Below are positions 22,571 to 34,082 of a DNA stretch of 64,000 bases, piece by piece (the first letter of the stretch is position 1; each line of letters begins with the position of its first letter). The notes below the pieces were generated by a model that saw nothing but the letters and a program-made list of their open reading frames with translations, had not been told where the DNA came from and ran no database searches. The stretch spans positions 496,001 to 560,000 of the forward strand of contig PUDQ02000057.1 in NCBI GenBank assembly GCA_002964805.2, read 5' to 3'. The translations under genes were made by a program, and so were the position numbers. The stretch comes from Trametes villosa (taxonomy: Eukaryota > Basidiomycota > Agaricomycetes > Polyporales > Polyporaceae).

Positions 22571-22648
22571 GCGCCTGCCCAGCGCCTCAGCCACCAGCGC
22601 TTGCCCAGCGCCACAGCCACCGGCGTCTGCCCAGCGCCTGTCCAGTGC
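22571..22648 (+). repeat. 26-bp tandem repeat in the retroelement leader
   Basis: Three copies of a 26-bp unit with core TGCCCAGCGCC lie immediately before the Gag start codon; the third is partly diverged. Possibly involved in packaging or translation; unknown. Confidence 0.6.
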
Positions 22649-22661
22649 CTAGGCCACAGCC

Positions 22662-25600
22662 ATGGGTGACGACACCACCCTGGTGCTCACTGGCGCCGAC
22701 AACTACCAAATGTGGAAAATCCGCGTCTTGGCTAAGTTGCGCGCTGTGGGGGCGGGCCGTATCGTTGCTGGGGAGGAGGTCCGCCCTCCTCAGACTACTA
22801 CAGTCTATCCCCCGACGTACGGCCCCAACGCCACGGACTCCTGGGACATCCGGGCTGAGAAGGCGCACGGCATCCTCGTCGAGCACATCTCGGACGCCAT
22901 CGCCCTCAAGTTTGCCGACTGCGCGACTGCGCGCGACCTCTTCCAGGCGATCACGAAGGAGTATGAGCAGACCAACACAACGGTCCTCTCCTTCTACACC
23001 TGGATGAACCTGGTCAATGCGCGCTGGGACGGGACGAGCAGCATTGACGACCACATCGGTCGTCTACTCTCTGACCACCGCAAGCTCGCCGGCTTGAAGA
23101 AGCCGATGAACGACGAGTTCCTCGCCTACGCGCTCCTCAACTCGCTCCCCTCGGACACGCGATGGGACACCTTCCGCACCACCATCCTCAGCGCCATCCC
23201 GCTTGGCCAGTCACTGTCCTTCAGTGATGTCGACGCCCGCATCCACGCAGAGGTCGCCCGCACCACCTCCTCCGCGCCCGAGTCTGCCCTCAAGGCCTCT
23301 GGTTCCACACCGAAGCCGAGCGGCAAGAAGCACTGCTCGCACCACGGCTTCAACGACTCGCACGCCACAGACGAGTGCCGCGTGCTGAAGTCCAAGCAGG
23401 GCAACGCAGACGGGAAGCGCAAGAAGAAGAAGAAGCGGGCGGATGCACATAAGGTGGTGGAGGACTCGGACTCGGACTCAGCCAGCGTAGACTCAGATAC
23501 CAGCGCTCAGGCGCATCATGTACATATCTCGAAGTCTCTCCGCAAGCGCATTCAGGCCTACCTCGCGTCCGACACCAACCGCAAGTCCATCCCCATCCTC
23601 GTCGACTCTGGCGCCTCCGCACACATGGTGCCTGAACGCAGTTGGTTCGTCCCTGGCAGCTATGAGCCGTTCGCCACACCTCGTCGGGTCAGCTTTGGCG
23701 ACAACTCGAACGTGCACGCGGTTGGAAAGGGGTCCATCACGCTCCTCAGCAAGGTGGACGGCAAGGAGTACGAAACCATCCTCTCGAACGTCCTCCTCAT
23801 CCCCTCGTTCGCGGTTGCCCTCGTCTCGGTCCAGCGACTCTGCGCTCGCGGACTCAACGTACTCTTCGTGGAGCACGGCGGCCGTGTACGTCTCAGCAAC
23901 GGCACGCGCATCATGCACGCAACCCCCAAGCGTGGGCTTTACCACCTCGAGGTCGATCCGCTCCCTCGCAAGGACCAAGCCATGCTCGCTGTGGACATTA
24001 ACGTCCTCCATCGCCGCTTCGCGCACATCTCCATGGACCGCCTCAAACATATGGTCTCCAAGCGGCAGCTCAAGGGCATTGACACCCTCACGGGCGAGCC
24101 CCAGTTCTGCGAGCCGTGCGCCATGGGGAAGATGCACAAGCTTCCGTTCAAGCCCCGCACCGGAAACCGCGCGACCCGGCCACTCCAGTACATACACTCG
24201 GATGTCGGCGGCATGGTCGATGCCTCGCGCCAAGGCTTCCGCTACTGGATCACCTTCCTCGACGAGTACAACCGGTTCCTGTGGGTCCTCTTCATGAAGC
24301 ACAAGAGTGAAGCTCAGGACACCTACAACCGGTGGAAAGCGGACGTCCAGGCAGCCCTCCGGGAAGAAGTGGGAGACATCGCTCTCTCTCCCAACTTCGT
24401 CCAGTTCCTTCGAACGGACAACGGCGGCGAGTACACGAGCAAGGCATTCGAGGCGCAACTGCGCAAGGAGGGTGTCCTTCACGAGACCACGGCGGCCGAC
24501 ACTCCAGAGCAGAACGGTATGGCAGAGCGCGTCAACCAGACCCTCGTCAATCTCACCGTCGCCATGCTCATTGAGTCCCGCCTGCCCAAGTCCTTCTGGG
24601 CTGACGCAATGCAAACTGCCGCGTACGTCATCTGCCGCAGCCCCGCCAAGGGTCTCAAGGGCAGAACCCCATACCAGGCCCTCCTCGGCGAGCAGCGCAA
24701 GATCGACCCCACGTTCTTCCATCCATTCGGCTGCCCGGCCTACGCGCTCATCCCCAAAGACAAGCGGAAGGGCAAGTTCGCGCCGAAGGGGAGGAAGTGC
24801 ATCTTCCTTGGGTACGAGTACGGGAAGCAAGCGTACAAGCTCATGGACGTCACCACACGTCAGGTGTTCTCCAGCCGACATGTCCAGTTCAACGAGAACG
24901 GCGGCCCCCCTGCTGAATTCCTCAATGAACTCGGCCCTGAGCCAGCTGGAAACAACAAGTACGACGACATCCTCCGTCCTCGCCGGCCTGCTCCGGTACG
25001 CTACGATGAACCAGTCTTCGTCGGGCCAGTGGGAGCTCCAGTGCCTCCCCCAGACGCTGCAGAGCCAGTGGGAGCACCTCCCCCACCCGCTGCGGGGCCA
25101 GTGGGAGCTCCACCTCTCCCTCCTCGTGATGGCACACCGTCGCGCATCCCGCGCCGTGTCTCGCAAGTCGTGCAGCCTCCTCAGGCTCCTGCTCAACCCT
25201 CTCCGGTTAGGACACCGCAGCCCGCACGGCTCCAGCAGAGGCGTGTCTCTGCACCTCCTCAGGCACCTGCCCCAGTCCGGCGATCCGGGAGAGAGCGGCA
25301 CGTAGCAAACAGAAACCGCGAGTACGAGCGCACCCTCCAGGAGGAAGAGCAGCGACGTCAACAACGACGTGCGCAGGTCCCTCCAGCGCAGGCACCAGCA
25401 GCAGCACCTCCTCCTCCAGCACCGCCTAGCCCTGATCTCCAGCCGCTACCGCAGAACGCACCTCCGGAACACATCCCGGACATCGAGCTCCCAAATCTCC
25501 CAGAGATGGATGCCGATGAGGTCTTCTTCGCCGGTATCTCGAGCACGGGCCCCAGGAACCACGAACTCCCCTCCACGCTGAGGGAAGCGTTCAGCACTCC

Positions 25601-27170
25601 TGAAGGCGAACACTGGCGGGCTGCTCTCGAGGAGGAGCTCCAGAACCTGCGGGACAACTGCGTCTACGAGACAGTGCCCATTCCATCGGGCGTACGGCCC
25701 ATCACGTCCAAACCCGTCCTCCGCGTTAAGTTCGACAAGAACGGCGGGATCGAGCGGTTCAAGATCCGTATCGTGGCTCGAGGATTCACTCAGAAGGCCG
25801 GCATCGACTACCAGGACGTCTTTGCCCCTGTCGCCAACCTTGAGTCCGTGCGCATCATCCTTGCCCTCGCCGCGCGGTACGACCTCGAACTGGACCAGAT
25901 GGATGTCTCAGCCGCCTACCTCAACGGCGAGCTTGACGAGGAGTTGTACCTCATGCCCCCAGAGGGTGTGGCCATTGAACCCGGTCACTGCTGGCGTCTC
26001 AAGCGGTCCCTCTACGGTCTCAAGCAGGCTGGCCGCACGTGGAACAAGACCTTGGACCGGAAGCTCACCGGACTTGGTTTCACCCGCCTCGACTCTGAGA
26101 CGTGCCTCTACGTCTTCCACAACAACCAGGGCCAGCTCTGCTTCCTCGTTGTCTACGTCGACGACCTGCTGCTCGCTGCCACCTCTCGTGCCTTTATGGA
26201 TGAGGTGAAGCGCAAGCTCACTGCGCAGTTCAAGATGCGAGACCTCGGAGCGGCCTCCTACATCCTTGGCATTGCCATCCGACGCGACCGTCCAGCGCGC
26301 GCCGTCTACCTCTCCCAGCGGCAGTACATCGACACCGTCCTTGATCGGTACGGGATGAAGGACTGCAAGCCTCAGTACACACCCATGGCTACCAGTGTCA
26401 AGCCTTCCGCCGACGACCCCGAGGACAACACCACTCGCCATTCCATCGAGATCGAAGGTCGCTCAGTGTCCTACGCTAGCGTCATTGGGTCTATGATGTA
26501 CGCGATGATGGGCACTCGGCCTGACATTGCGTATCTGGTTGGAGTCCTCGGTCGGTACTCTGCCAACCCCAAGCGGTGCCACTGGGAGATGGCAAAGCGT
26601 GGCCTGCGGTACCTCAAGGCGACCCGTGACATGGAGTTGCGCTTTGACGGCTCTGATGTTGCCGGAGACATGGACTTCCACGGCTACTCGGACGCTGACT
26701 GGTCTGGCGATCGCGACACCTCCCGGTCCACCTCCGGTTTTGTCTTCATCAGCAACCGGGGTGCCATCGGGTGGTCAAGCAAGCGTCAGTCTTTGGTCGC
26801 CCTCTCCTCCACGGAGTCTGAGTACATCGGCCTCAGCAACGCTGGCCAACACCTCGCTTGGTTGCGCACGTTCTTCGCCGAGATTGGCCACCCACCGGGT
26901 GAATCCTCCATTCTCGCGTGCGACAACATGGCAGCCATCATCCTGAGCAAGGACCCGCAGTACCGCGCTCGCACCATGCACATTCAGCGCAAGTACCATT
27001 TTGTGCGCGATGACTTGGTCGCGAAGGGTCAGGCGGAGGTTCGCTGGGTTCGGACGGATGACATGGTGGCGGACATTCTTACCAAGGCTCTCCCGCATGA
27101 GAAGCACTGGAAGTTCGTCCGCGCTATGGGTCTTAGGCTGCGCTCGAGTGGGAGTGTTGGAATGCACTGA
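22662..27170 (+). CDS. Copia Gag-Pol polyprotein
   Basis: One uninterrupted frame of 1502 aa. Order: Gag (about 1-300) with a non-canonical Cys/His segment near 225; aspartic protease with D315 in VDSGASAHM; GAG pre-integrase HHCC zinc site (LHRRFAHIS ... CEPCAMGK); integrase core with IHSDVGG, RTDNGGEYTS and TPEQNGMAERVNQ (the D,D,E triad); a Pro-rich linker with three PVGAP repeats; reverse transcriptase with ARGFTQKAGIDYQDVFAPVA and YVDD at 1165-1168; RNase H with YSDADWSGD and SSTESEY. This int-before-RT order defines Ty1/copia. The stop codon lies 16 bp inside the 3' LTR. It makes the capsid and enzymes for cytoplasmic reverse transcription and nuclear integration. No frameshift signal is needed. 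Confidence 0.95.
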   Translation: MGDDTTLVLTGADNYQMWKIRVLAKLRAVGAGRIVAGEEVRPPQTTTVYPPTYGPNATDSWDIRAEKAHGILVEHISDAIALKFADCATARDLFQAITKEYEQTNTTVLSFYTWMNLVNARWDGTSSIDDHIGRLLSDHRKLAGLKKPMNDEFLAYALLNSLPSDTRWDTFRTTILSAIPLGQSLSFSDVDARIHAEVARTTSSAPESALKASGSTPKPSGKKHCSHHGFNDSHATDECRVLKSKQGNADGKRKKKKKRADAHKVVEDSDSDSASVDSDTSAQAHHVHISKSLRKRIQAYLASDTNRKSIPILVDSGASAHMVPERSWFVPGSYEPFATPRRVSFGDNSNVHAVGKGSITLLSKVDGKEYETILSNVLLIPSFAVALVSVQRLCARGLNVLFVEHGGRVRLSNGTRIMHATPKRGLYHLEVDPLPRKDQAMLAVDINVLHRRFAHISMDRLKHMVSKRQLKGIDTLTGEPQFCEPCAMGKMHKLPFKPRTGNRATRPLQYIHSDVGGMVDASRQGFRYWITFLDEYNRFLWVLFMKHKSEAQDTYNRWKADVQAALREEVGDIALSPNFVQFLRTDNGGEYTSKAFEAQLRKEGVLHETTAADTPEQNGMAERVNQTLVNLTVAMLIESRLPKSFWADAMQTAAYVICRSPAKGLKGRTPYQALLGEQRKIDPTFFHPFGCPAYALIPKDKRKGKFAPKGRKCIFLGYEYGKQAYKLMDVTTRQVFSSRHVQFNENGGPPAEFLNELGPEPAGNNKYDDILRPRRPAPVRYDEPVFVGPVGAPVPPPDAAEPVGAPPPPAAGPVGAPPLPPRDGTPSRIPRRVSQVVQPPQAPAQPSPVRTPQPARLQQRRVSAPPQAPAPVRRSGRERHVANRNREYERTLQEEEQRRQQRRAQVPPAQAPAAAPPPPAPPSPDLQPLPQNAPPEHIPDIELPNLPEMDADEVFFAGISSTGPRNHELPSTLREAFSTPEGEHWRAALEEELQNLRDNCVYETVPIPSGVRPITSKPVLRVKFDKNGGIERFKIRIVARGFTQKAGIDYQDVFAPVANLESVRIILALAARYDLELDQMDVSAAYLNGELDEELYLMPPEGVAIEPGHCWRLKRSLYGLKQAGRTWNKTLDRKLTGLGFTRLDSETCLYVFHNNQGQLCFLVVYVDDLLLAATSRAFMDEVKRKLTAQFKMRDLGAASYILGIAIRRDRPARAVYLSQRQYIDTVLDRYGMKDCKPQYTPMATSVKPSADDPEDNTTRHSIEIEGRSVSYASVIGSMMYAMMGTRPDIAYLVGVLGRYSANPKRCHWEMAKRGLRYLKATRDMELRFDGSDVAGDMDFHGYSDADWSGDRDTSRSTSGFVFISNRGAIGWSSKRQSLVALSSTESEYIGLSNAGQHLAWLRTFFAEIGHPPGESSILACDNMAAIILSKDPQYRARTMHIQRKYHFVRDDLVAKGQAEVRWVRTDDMVADILTKALPHEKHWKFVRAMGLRLRSSGSVGMH

Positions 27171-27334
27171 GCAATGGACAAGCGCCGTAGATAAGATACC
27201 TACTATATCAGGACTTGTTAGATAATCCGAGCACAGCCACCAGCCAGCGCATACCGCGCTGGCCTCCTCTCTTTCCTTTCCTCAGTCGTTCCTCTTACAG
27301 ACGGCTGAGCGCGTCTCCCTTACAGATTCCGACA
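27155..27334 (+). repeat. 3' LTR of copia element
   Basis: Same 180 bp as 22061-22240, ending CCGACA. A short purine-rich stretch (GAGTGGGAG) precedes it as the likely plus-strand primer. Confidence 0.95.
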
Positions 27335-29108
27335 GCAGGATAGCCCTGGCGTTAAGAGACTTCAGCGGCGCCCCGAACCGCGACCCCACAGCAACTCACC
27401 AAATGTTGACCATGACGAGAGAGCCCTTCTCTAGGTGATAACCCCGGTAGACGTCATCCGCGGTCAATCTGTGCGGTATGACTACGGAATTCGCCTTGAG
27501 CGCGTTGTGCCAATTCACAACCAATCGGTCACGTACCGAGTGGTACCATAGGGTGCCAGCGTAGGACTTCCTTGACTATCGCCTCGATGTACGGCAGGCT
27601 ACTCAAGTCATCGAAAGTCGGCAGTCGGCATGACCCTACGACTCTGTCCAGTTCCTCTCGAGCTGTCTCTTGCACCTCGGGATGGAGCGCCATAGCGAGG
27701 AAGAAAGTATGCAAGCCTGCAGCGGTCTATGAAAGGCGAGCGGCCTATCAGTCCCACAGGACGGGTGACATGGACGATAGCGTCATAGGTTCACCGTCTC
27801 TTCCCCGGCTGATGCACAGGAGGATGAGAAAATGTCCTGGCGCGGTAGTGACAGCAACGAGCTTACCCATATACATCGTAGCCGTTGAAGCCCTCATACG
27901 GCTGGTCGTAACAGGATCGCCAGTACCATAGGCGTCGATGAGAGATAGCGTCATACAAGGGTCTGCCCTTCCAGCGTCCTGTGCAGTCCAATGAGTCCCG
28001 TATGGATGCCGGAGTAGCGCATATACATACCATGCGGGCCAGGAAATCGTCGTACGCTATGTGAAGCTGCTTGTCTGCGGCTTGGCGCCACACCGCTGCT
28101 TGCCGTTTGAATCCAGCGCCAGGAAACCACCACGGCAAATACTTCACTATACAGCATGCAGTCAGTCCCCAGCCGTTCTCACACCTATGCGGGCCTACTC
28201 ACGAAACGGCAGAATTTCGACGAGATACAGCCCGCGCGACAGAGACCGGGCGACGCACTCCTGCGCAGCCTCTGCGAGCTTGATGAACGGATCGTGTTCG
28301 GGGAGCACCTTAATGCCGTAGACGATGTCCATGATGTTCGCTCCGATGACCCTTCGGATGAGCATGCGTGTTAGGGCCTCGGACGAGCAATGCAACATGG
28401 GCAGCGGTACGTACTGCTTCAAATGGTCGCGCAGAACTCCGCGCCCGCTTGTGAGGCGCTTCAGAAGGTCGTGGGCGTTGCGGAGCAGCACGGGGTGGTA
28501 CTTCTTGATAACGCCGGCGTGAAACTCGTGGTGGGTCATCTTGCGGGCCTCTCGCCATTCCGCGCCGTAGCTCATGCTTCCGTAGTTCCACCCAAAGCCG
28601 GCGCTGAGATTCGTACGCTCAACGACCGACGAGGATCCCCGCAACACGAATGGTTACGGAAGCGATGCACTCACAGTTCGTTCAACATGATCATCCGGGG
28701 TCTAGCAAGGACATATGAGTAATACGCGACGCTGGCAACCCTACAAGGGCGCACCTATCAGAGTACAGCGAGGAGCGTTTGTCGAGCAGTTCCACGGCGG
28801 GCTCAAGCGTGTCGAGCACGATGATGTTCATTCCGAGCGCATTCAACCTTAAGATGTCCGTGCCTGCAGAACGTCAAGGGCGGTTAGACATAGTCGAGCA
28901 TGAATGACAACAACCTACCATATTCCTCGCACAACCTATGGTAGCGCAACCACGGATACGCGTGCGGCGGGGGTATGTCCAGCGCGTTTCCAATGAGAGG
29001 GAAGCCTGATGGCCCAGGAGGTAGCCGCGTCCGCGGCCGTTTCAAGTATCGGTACACCGCGAGGAGGGGAAGGCATAGCAGGGCTGCAAGAATCGCCGGG
29101 TAGGACAT

Positions 29109-30213
29109 TGTGGTAGGCCGTCGCAAGACGAGTTCCTGGAAGGCCCCACTGGGCCAACTGGTGTTCAAGTTATGCCCAGGCTCGCCCGCGGATCGCAAAT
29201 GGAAGGCGCGTGCGCGTGCAACAGCGTCGTCTCAGCCCCACTATCAGCACTGGGGCGCTGTTCGGAAGGACCGCACGGTCAGCACGTCGACGCAGGCATG
29301 AGACATAGCTGCTATCCTTGTACTGGGCGTAGCGACAGCCTGAGAGTGGGGGAAGGATGGGGGCGGCTTTTCGTGGTGGCCGGCCCTTCGTTGGTAGACG
29401 GCCCCAGGGCCGCGCGCTCCTTCCGTGCTCAACACCTCCTGGAATATCGAATGCAGCCCGCAGAGAGGCTGCACGCCAACTAAACACTCACCGAATTCGC
29501 GCCAGTCGTGCGGCTGGGCAGTGTGGTGTTAGAACACATGGTTCACATGGTTGAATTCGACCGCGCGCCGCGGCGCTACCCACACCAACCGGGGGGAAGA
29601 ATCTCGCTGTAGCTGACCAGGTGCGCTCACTCGCAGTTGGGCGCATCTTTAGGCCTGCAGCGTGCACATCGCCAACCAGGTACCAACACGAGAAGTTTCC
29701 TGCCCTTGCCAAACCCCGCGTGAAAATAACTGAGCGCTCCGACTGCTCATTCAGGCGCGGCGCGCAGTGCTAAGATTACTGTGGAGGTGTGAGCATACAC
29801 ATCGCCGACAGAAATTTAGCGTCTGACGCACCTTTTAAGACCTGGACATCGCGCGACGCATGGTCTGATCTTGATAGAACCCAAGATGTTCGACCTCTTC
29901 TGCTGTTCCACGCTGGGAACTATCACACCGCCGACGATGAAACAGGGCGTAACGGGGTCGTATATCTAGAGACTAACAAGAACGTACAAGCATTGACTGG
30001 ACCACACGAGAACCTGTTCGGCACAGGACGCCGAGGCGCAGAACCAGAACACAACAGAAGACGCGGACAGGGGCAAGACGAGCGTGGATGGCCAGGGTGG
30101 AGTATGGTACAACGGACCGGACGGGGGATATCTACATGCAAGAAACCAGACGCACGATTGAGGGGACCGGAACAAGATGGTGTATGGGAACCGTAAGTCG
30201 TGAGGGGTATGGC
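29109..30213. other. Intergenic between P450 and acyl-CoA synthetase
   Basis: Holds the P450 promoter and the 3' flank of the synthetase. No coding frame with recognisable content. Confidence 0.5.
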
Positions 30214-32570
30214 TCAGTCGAACTTGTAGACCGCCTGCGGTGGAAACGCGGATATCAGAGACGTGAATGATAGCAGCAAGAGTGGTGGGAACAAACCTTG
30301 ATCTCCTTGTCGAACGCCTCCGCGACCTTCTTCCTCTGCACCTTCTGCGCGGCGGTGACGAGCCCGCTCTCGGGCGTCCACTCCTCGGGCGTGAGCACGA
30401 CGGCCTGGAGGAGCTCCATCGGCTTGAAGCCGTTCTTCTTCCCGATCGCGTTGCACTCCTTGAGAACGAGATCGATGACCGCCTGCTCGTGGCACAACTC
30501 GGGGAGCGACTTCTTCGCGTCAACGCCGATGTTCTTGCCCTCAAGCGTCTGCTGAAGGTGCTGCGCGTGCGGGATGATGACCGCCATCGGCTGCCGCGCG
30601 TTCGAGTTCGCGTGCACGCAGATGTTCGACACCAGGTTGCACGACTTGTAGATGGACTCGAGACGCTCGAGCGCGATGTACTGCGAACGCTATCAGTCTC
30701 TGTGGTGAGGATAAGCACGCTGGGCATTACCTCGCCACCCTGCAGCTTAACCAGGTTCTTGATGCTGCAAAAGCCTATCAGAAAGGGTGCGGTAGGGCTA
30801 GTGAGATCAACTCTACGCACCGGTCAATCAGGCTGAGGGTGCCGTCTGCGTTCCACTGGCCGACGTCGCCCGTGCGCAGCCAGCCATCCTTGGTGAAGAT
30901 GGTCTCGTCGTTGTTGAGGTCGTCACGCTTGTAGTAGCCCTTCGTCACCGACGGGCCACGGATGCACACCTCACCCTGGGGTAGCTCGTTGGTTGACTTG
31001 TACCCTGCCTCCGGCACGTCGAGCAGCTTGATCTCGATCGACGGCAGCGGCAGGCCCACTGTGTTGTACTGCATGAACTCGGGGGGCATGATGGCGCACA
31101 TGCCGCACGACTCCGTCATGCCGTAGCCTGCGGGGAGTCAGCATACTGCGGGGCCAACGCTGACTGCGGAATGTGGCGTACCCTGCAGCACTGTCACAAG
31201 GGCGATCGACAAGAACTCCTGAGTCTCTGCACTGAGCGCAGCGCCGCCGGAGAGCGTGAGGCGCAGCCTTCCGCCCGTGGCAGCCTTGACTTGGCTGAAG
31301 ACGGCGGAGTCGACGAGCTGGCTAAGACCGGGGACGCCGGCCTTCTTGACAGAGTACGCGCCGCTGAAGACGCTCTTCTTCAGGGTGCCGCCCGAGTTGA
31401 TCTTCTGTAGGATACCCTTCCGGATCATCTCCCACACGGCAGGCACACCGATCATGATCGTGGGCTTGAAGGCGCGGATGTCGCCGACGCAGCCGCGTAC
31501 TGACGCGTCCGTGAGCGTCTTGACGCGGCCGTACCCAAACGTCATGCCGACGAAGAACAGAGCGAGCTCGACAATGAACTCCAGAACGTGCGAGAGCGGG
31601 AGGTATGCGATGAACGTGTCCTCCGCGCGGAGATGGTGACCAAGGAGTTGCTTGACCGCGCCCACAGAGGCAATGAGGTTGCCGTGGGTGATTACGACAC
31701 CCTTCGGAGGGCCGGTCGTACCACTCGTGTACATGATGCAAGACACGTCAGGGGGTGCCGGACGCCGGGCCTTGAGGTCCTCGGGCGATGTGCCCTTGCC
31801 CAGTTTGCGCACCTCGTCCAGCGTGAGGACCTGGATGGTGTCGCGTGCCGCGCGAATCTTGTCCACGACCTCTTTCTTGGCCTCGCCATCGTGGATAACG
31901 ATGCGCAGGGAGGGGACATTAGCCGCGACGTTCGCCACGACGGGGAGCAGGTCGGCGTTCGTGAAGATACCCACACACTCCGGCTCGTTGAGGGAATGTT
32001 GAAGGCCGGATTCGCCGAGAGTGTCGTATGCGGTAGCAATCGCAGTTCCGATGAGATTGCAGCCGTACGACATGAGCTGCCACGTCGGGCTAGTCGTGCG
32101 CGGTTGAGCCCGTGTGCTGGGACGAACATTATGTGGCGCACGTACCTCGTCGCGGCGTAGACGTTCACGATGTCCTCCTTCTTCACGCCGAGTTTGAGAA
32201 GCCCGCCGGCGACCTCCTGCGCCGCCTCCTTGACCTGGACGAAAGAGAGGTACTTGTAGTCGCTGAGCTCGAAGTACTTCCACGTCTTCGTCTCGGTGAC
32301 CTCCTTCCCGCCGACAACTTTCTTGACGTCCTTCTTCTCCTCGTGTATCCGGACCACGTCGCGCCAGCCGAAGGAGTCCTTCGTCCCGTGAGTGCGAGCG
32401 GCATAGTCAAGGATGTCGGGCACGACGTCGATGCCCTCCATGGGCTGCGTCGTGAGCTTGTCCTTGGTCATGCGGAGGCGACGAATGGGTGTCTCGCCGT
32501 CGACCTTCTCGCCAGCGACCTCGACGGAGCCGGGGTAGCCATAGATGGTGTTCTTGTTTGCTGTCGCCAT
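30214..32570 (-). CDS. Long-chain fatty acid-CoA ligase (FAA-type)
   Basis: Six exons: 32570-32146, 32089-31182, 31127-30821, 30764-30731, 30680-30297, 30234-30214; phases agree, giving 692 aa, the normal length for the Faa1/Faa4-type enzymes. The AMP-binding P-loop YTSGTTGPPKGV starts near residue 261; YLPLSHVLEF, GYGMTESCG, and the hinge/motif GWLRTGDVG follow, then IKNLVKLQGGEYIALE, the fatty-acyl-CoA synthetase signature and lysine-containing loop. The last exon codes only AVYKFD. It activates long-chain fatty acids to acyl-CoA using ATP, for beta-oxidation and lipid synthesis, at ER, lipid droplet or peroxisome. The 34-nt exon is short but the phases require it. All key motifs are intact. 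Confidence 0.95.
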
Positions 32571-34000
32571 TGCGTTAGAGATGAGAGGGCAGGCGAGGAC
32601 TGGCGGACGACAAGAGGAACAGTGACTGACCGAATCGAGACTTCATACTCCGCTCCTCCACCGAACAACGTGTTCGCGTGCGTCACAGCAAATAGGCTTT
32701 ACGTATAACTGGGCGTCTAGACTCCGCTTGCTATAAGCTGGCTGTGCCCTACTTCGCGAGAGAGCGTCAGGAATAGGACTCGGGTGGCAGGCAAGAGTGG
32801 CAGGACAAGCAGACCGTTGGGGACAAGTTTTAATTTATGGGCAGCCCCGACTCGGACGCGTCACTGCGCTCGGCAGTCAGCCTCTGCTTGTCAGCCTCTT
32901 GGAATCCGCTCGTTCGACGCATCGGCGTCTATGTGCGTAGTCTCCCAGCCCGCCGTATTTGGGCTAGCCGGCGGCGACCTAACCTAACACCGGTGCGGGG
33001 TTAGGGGTCACCCCACCACCTCCTGTCCGGATCCTCAATCGAAGAGCTAGCCTCAAATGAATGGCTTGGCTAACATCATACCAAGCCAGAGGCCGCACGG
33101 CGCACAAGAGTGCATGGGGGATGCGGCAGGAGCGAACCACTGAGCATCCCCGACACACCGTTTGAACGAACACGGGGCTGGCAGCACCATATACACAATC
33201 ACAGTAGGATACGCACATTGCTACAAGCTTCAGGCGATGTATCTTTGGAGTTCTCAATTCGGGTGCCGAAGGAAATGCATATATCCCGAGAGAAGCTAGA
33301 TACTGCGAAGCAGGCTGAGGAGGGGCGTGAAATTTAGACCGCGCGAGTGGTGGCTGGGGGAAGAGACGAGTGTGTCCTCGACGCAGGTATCCTCTCCTTA
33401 TATACCTGGCCACCGGGGAGTTTGTCACCCCAAGAGTATTCTTCGACGAACTGGCGGACAGGCTTCGCAAATGTGACGAGATGTTGACACCGAAGAGAAG
33501 CGCGCGCATGGTGAAGAGCCATTCAGATCAACAAGTGATGTGGAAAAGGTGTCCGGTTGCGTGGTGATGCATGGCCCAATTTCTAGATCCCTCGGGCAGG
33601 TCACTCTTCCTTGGGGCTGGATCGGAAGGTCTAGGAGCGGCGGGCAACAGAGACAATGCCACAACGCCAGGTGGCTGTGTCGTACGGAAGGAGCCCCAGG
33701 ACGGGAAGCGAATAAGCTCTGAAGACAGCCGACGCAGACGCACGGTTTGCCAATGATTGACAGGGAGTTGAACAAGACGGAGGGACTGTCGGAACGCAGA
33801 ATATGTCATGACACGCCATTCTCGATCGCGGAAGTGGCTGGTGGCAGGCCAGGATCGATCGACGCGGCGGAACCCCTGACCCACCGCCGCCGCCGGAGCG
33901 CGACTGGGCGCCTACGCGTAGGGCGTGACCGCGTTCGGCTCTACTGAACGCTAGAGGAGGTCGCGCGCAAATAAGTCTGTAGCGCCGACGAGCGGCATTG
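32571..34000. other. Intergenic, host side of the island
   Basis: No supportable gene. Contains a short CCTAACC repeat at about 32979-32990 that is too short to be telomeric. Ends at the candidate left boundary of the large mobile island. Confidence 0.45.
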
Positions 34001-34082
34001 CCCGCTACCGGTCCCCTCAACCCGCACGGTTATATTCTGAACATCACTGTGTACAATCGAAGCGTACAACACAATCCCACTT

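Larger units (their letters stand above)
22061..27334 (+). mobile_element. Intact Ty1/copia LTR retrotransposon
   Basis: A 5274-bp element with 180-bp LTRs (22061-22240 and 27155-27334) that differ by one base, a half-tRNA primer site, a single 1502-codon Gag-Pol frame with all domains, and a flanking duplication. It lies antisense inside exon 10 of the P450 gene. The near-identical LTRs and undamaged polyprotein indicate a recent, potentially active copy. Confidence 0.95.
21662..29108 (-). pseudogene. Cytochrome P450 split by a copia retrotransposon
   Basis: Eleven exons on the minus strand: 29108-28919, 28863-28755, 28701-28675, 28603-28203, 28146-28031, 27978-27867, 27808-27795, 27726-27537, 27481-27400, then exon 10 in two parts (27345-27335 and 22054-21793), and 21731-21662. 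All phases fit; without the insert the coding length is 1584 nt (527 aa, normal for the family). Visible P450 marks: membrane anchor plus LPPGPSGFPLIGN hinge, oxygen-binding AGEETT in the I helix, ExxR (EVLR), FNPDRF, and heme loop FGFGRRVCPGR with the cysteine at residue 459. The last exon encodes the usual PQPFQCDIHPRS tail. No other lesion is visible, so the only break is the 5.3-kb insertion in exon 10. Such fungal P450s are ER monooxygenases of secondary or xenobiotic metabolism. Confidence 0.85.

Noticed and set aside
23493..25364. 623-codon minus-strand frame inside the copia element
   Set aside because: It is the antisense shadow of the Gag-Pol frame in GC-rich sequence with no domain of its own.
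32979..33006. Telomere-like CCTAACC units
   Set aside because: Only two units, not the TTAGGG repeat, and no subtelomeric context.
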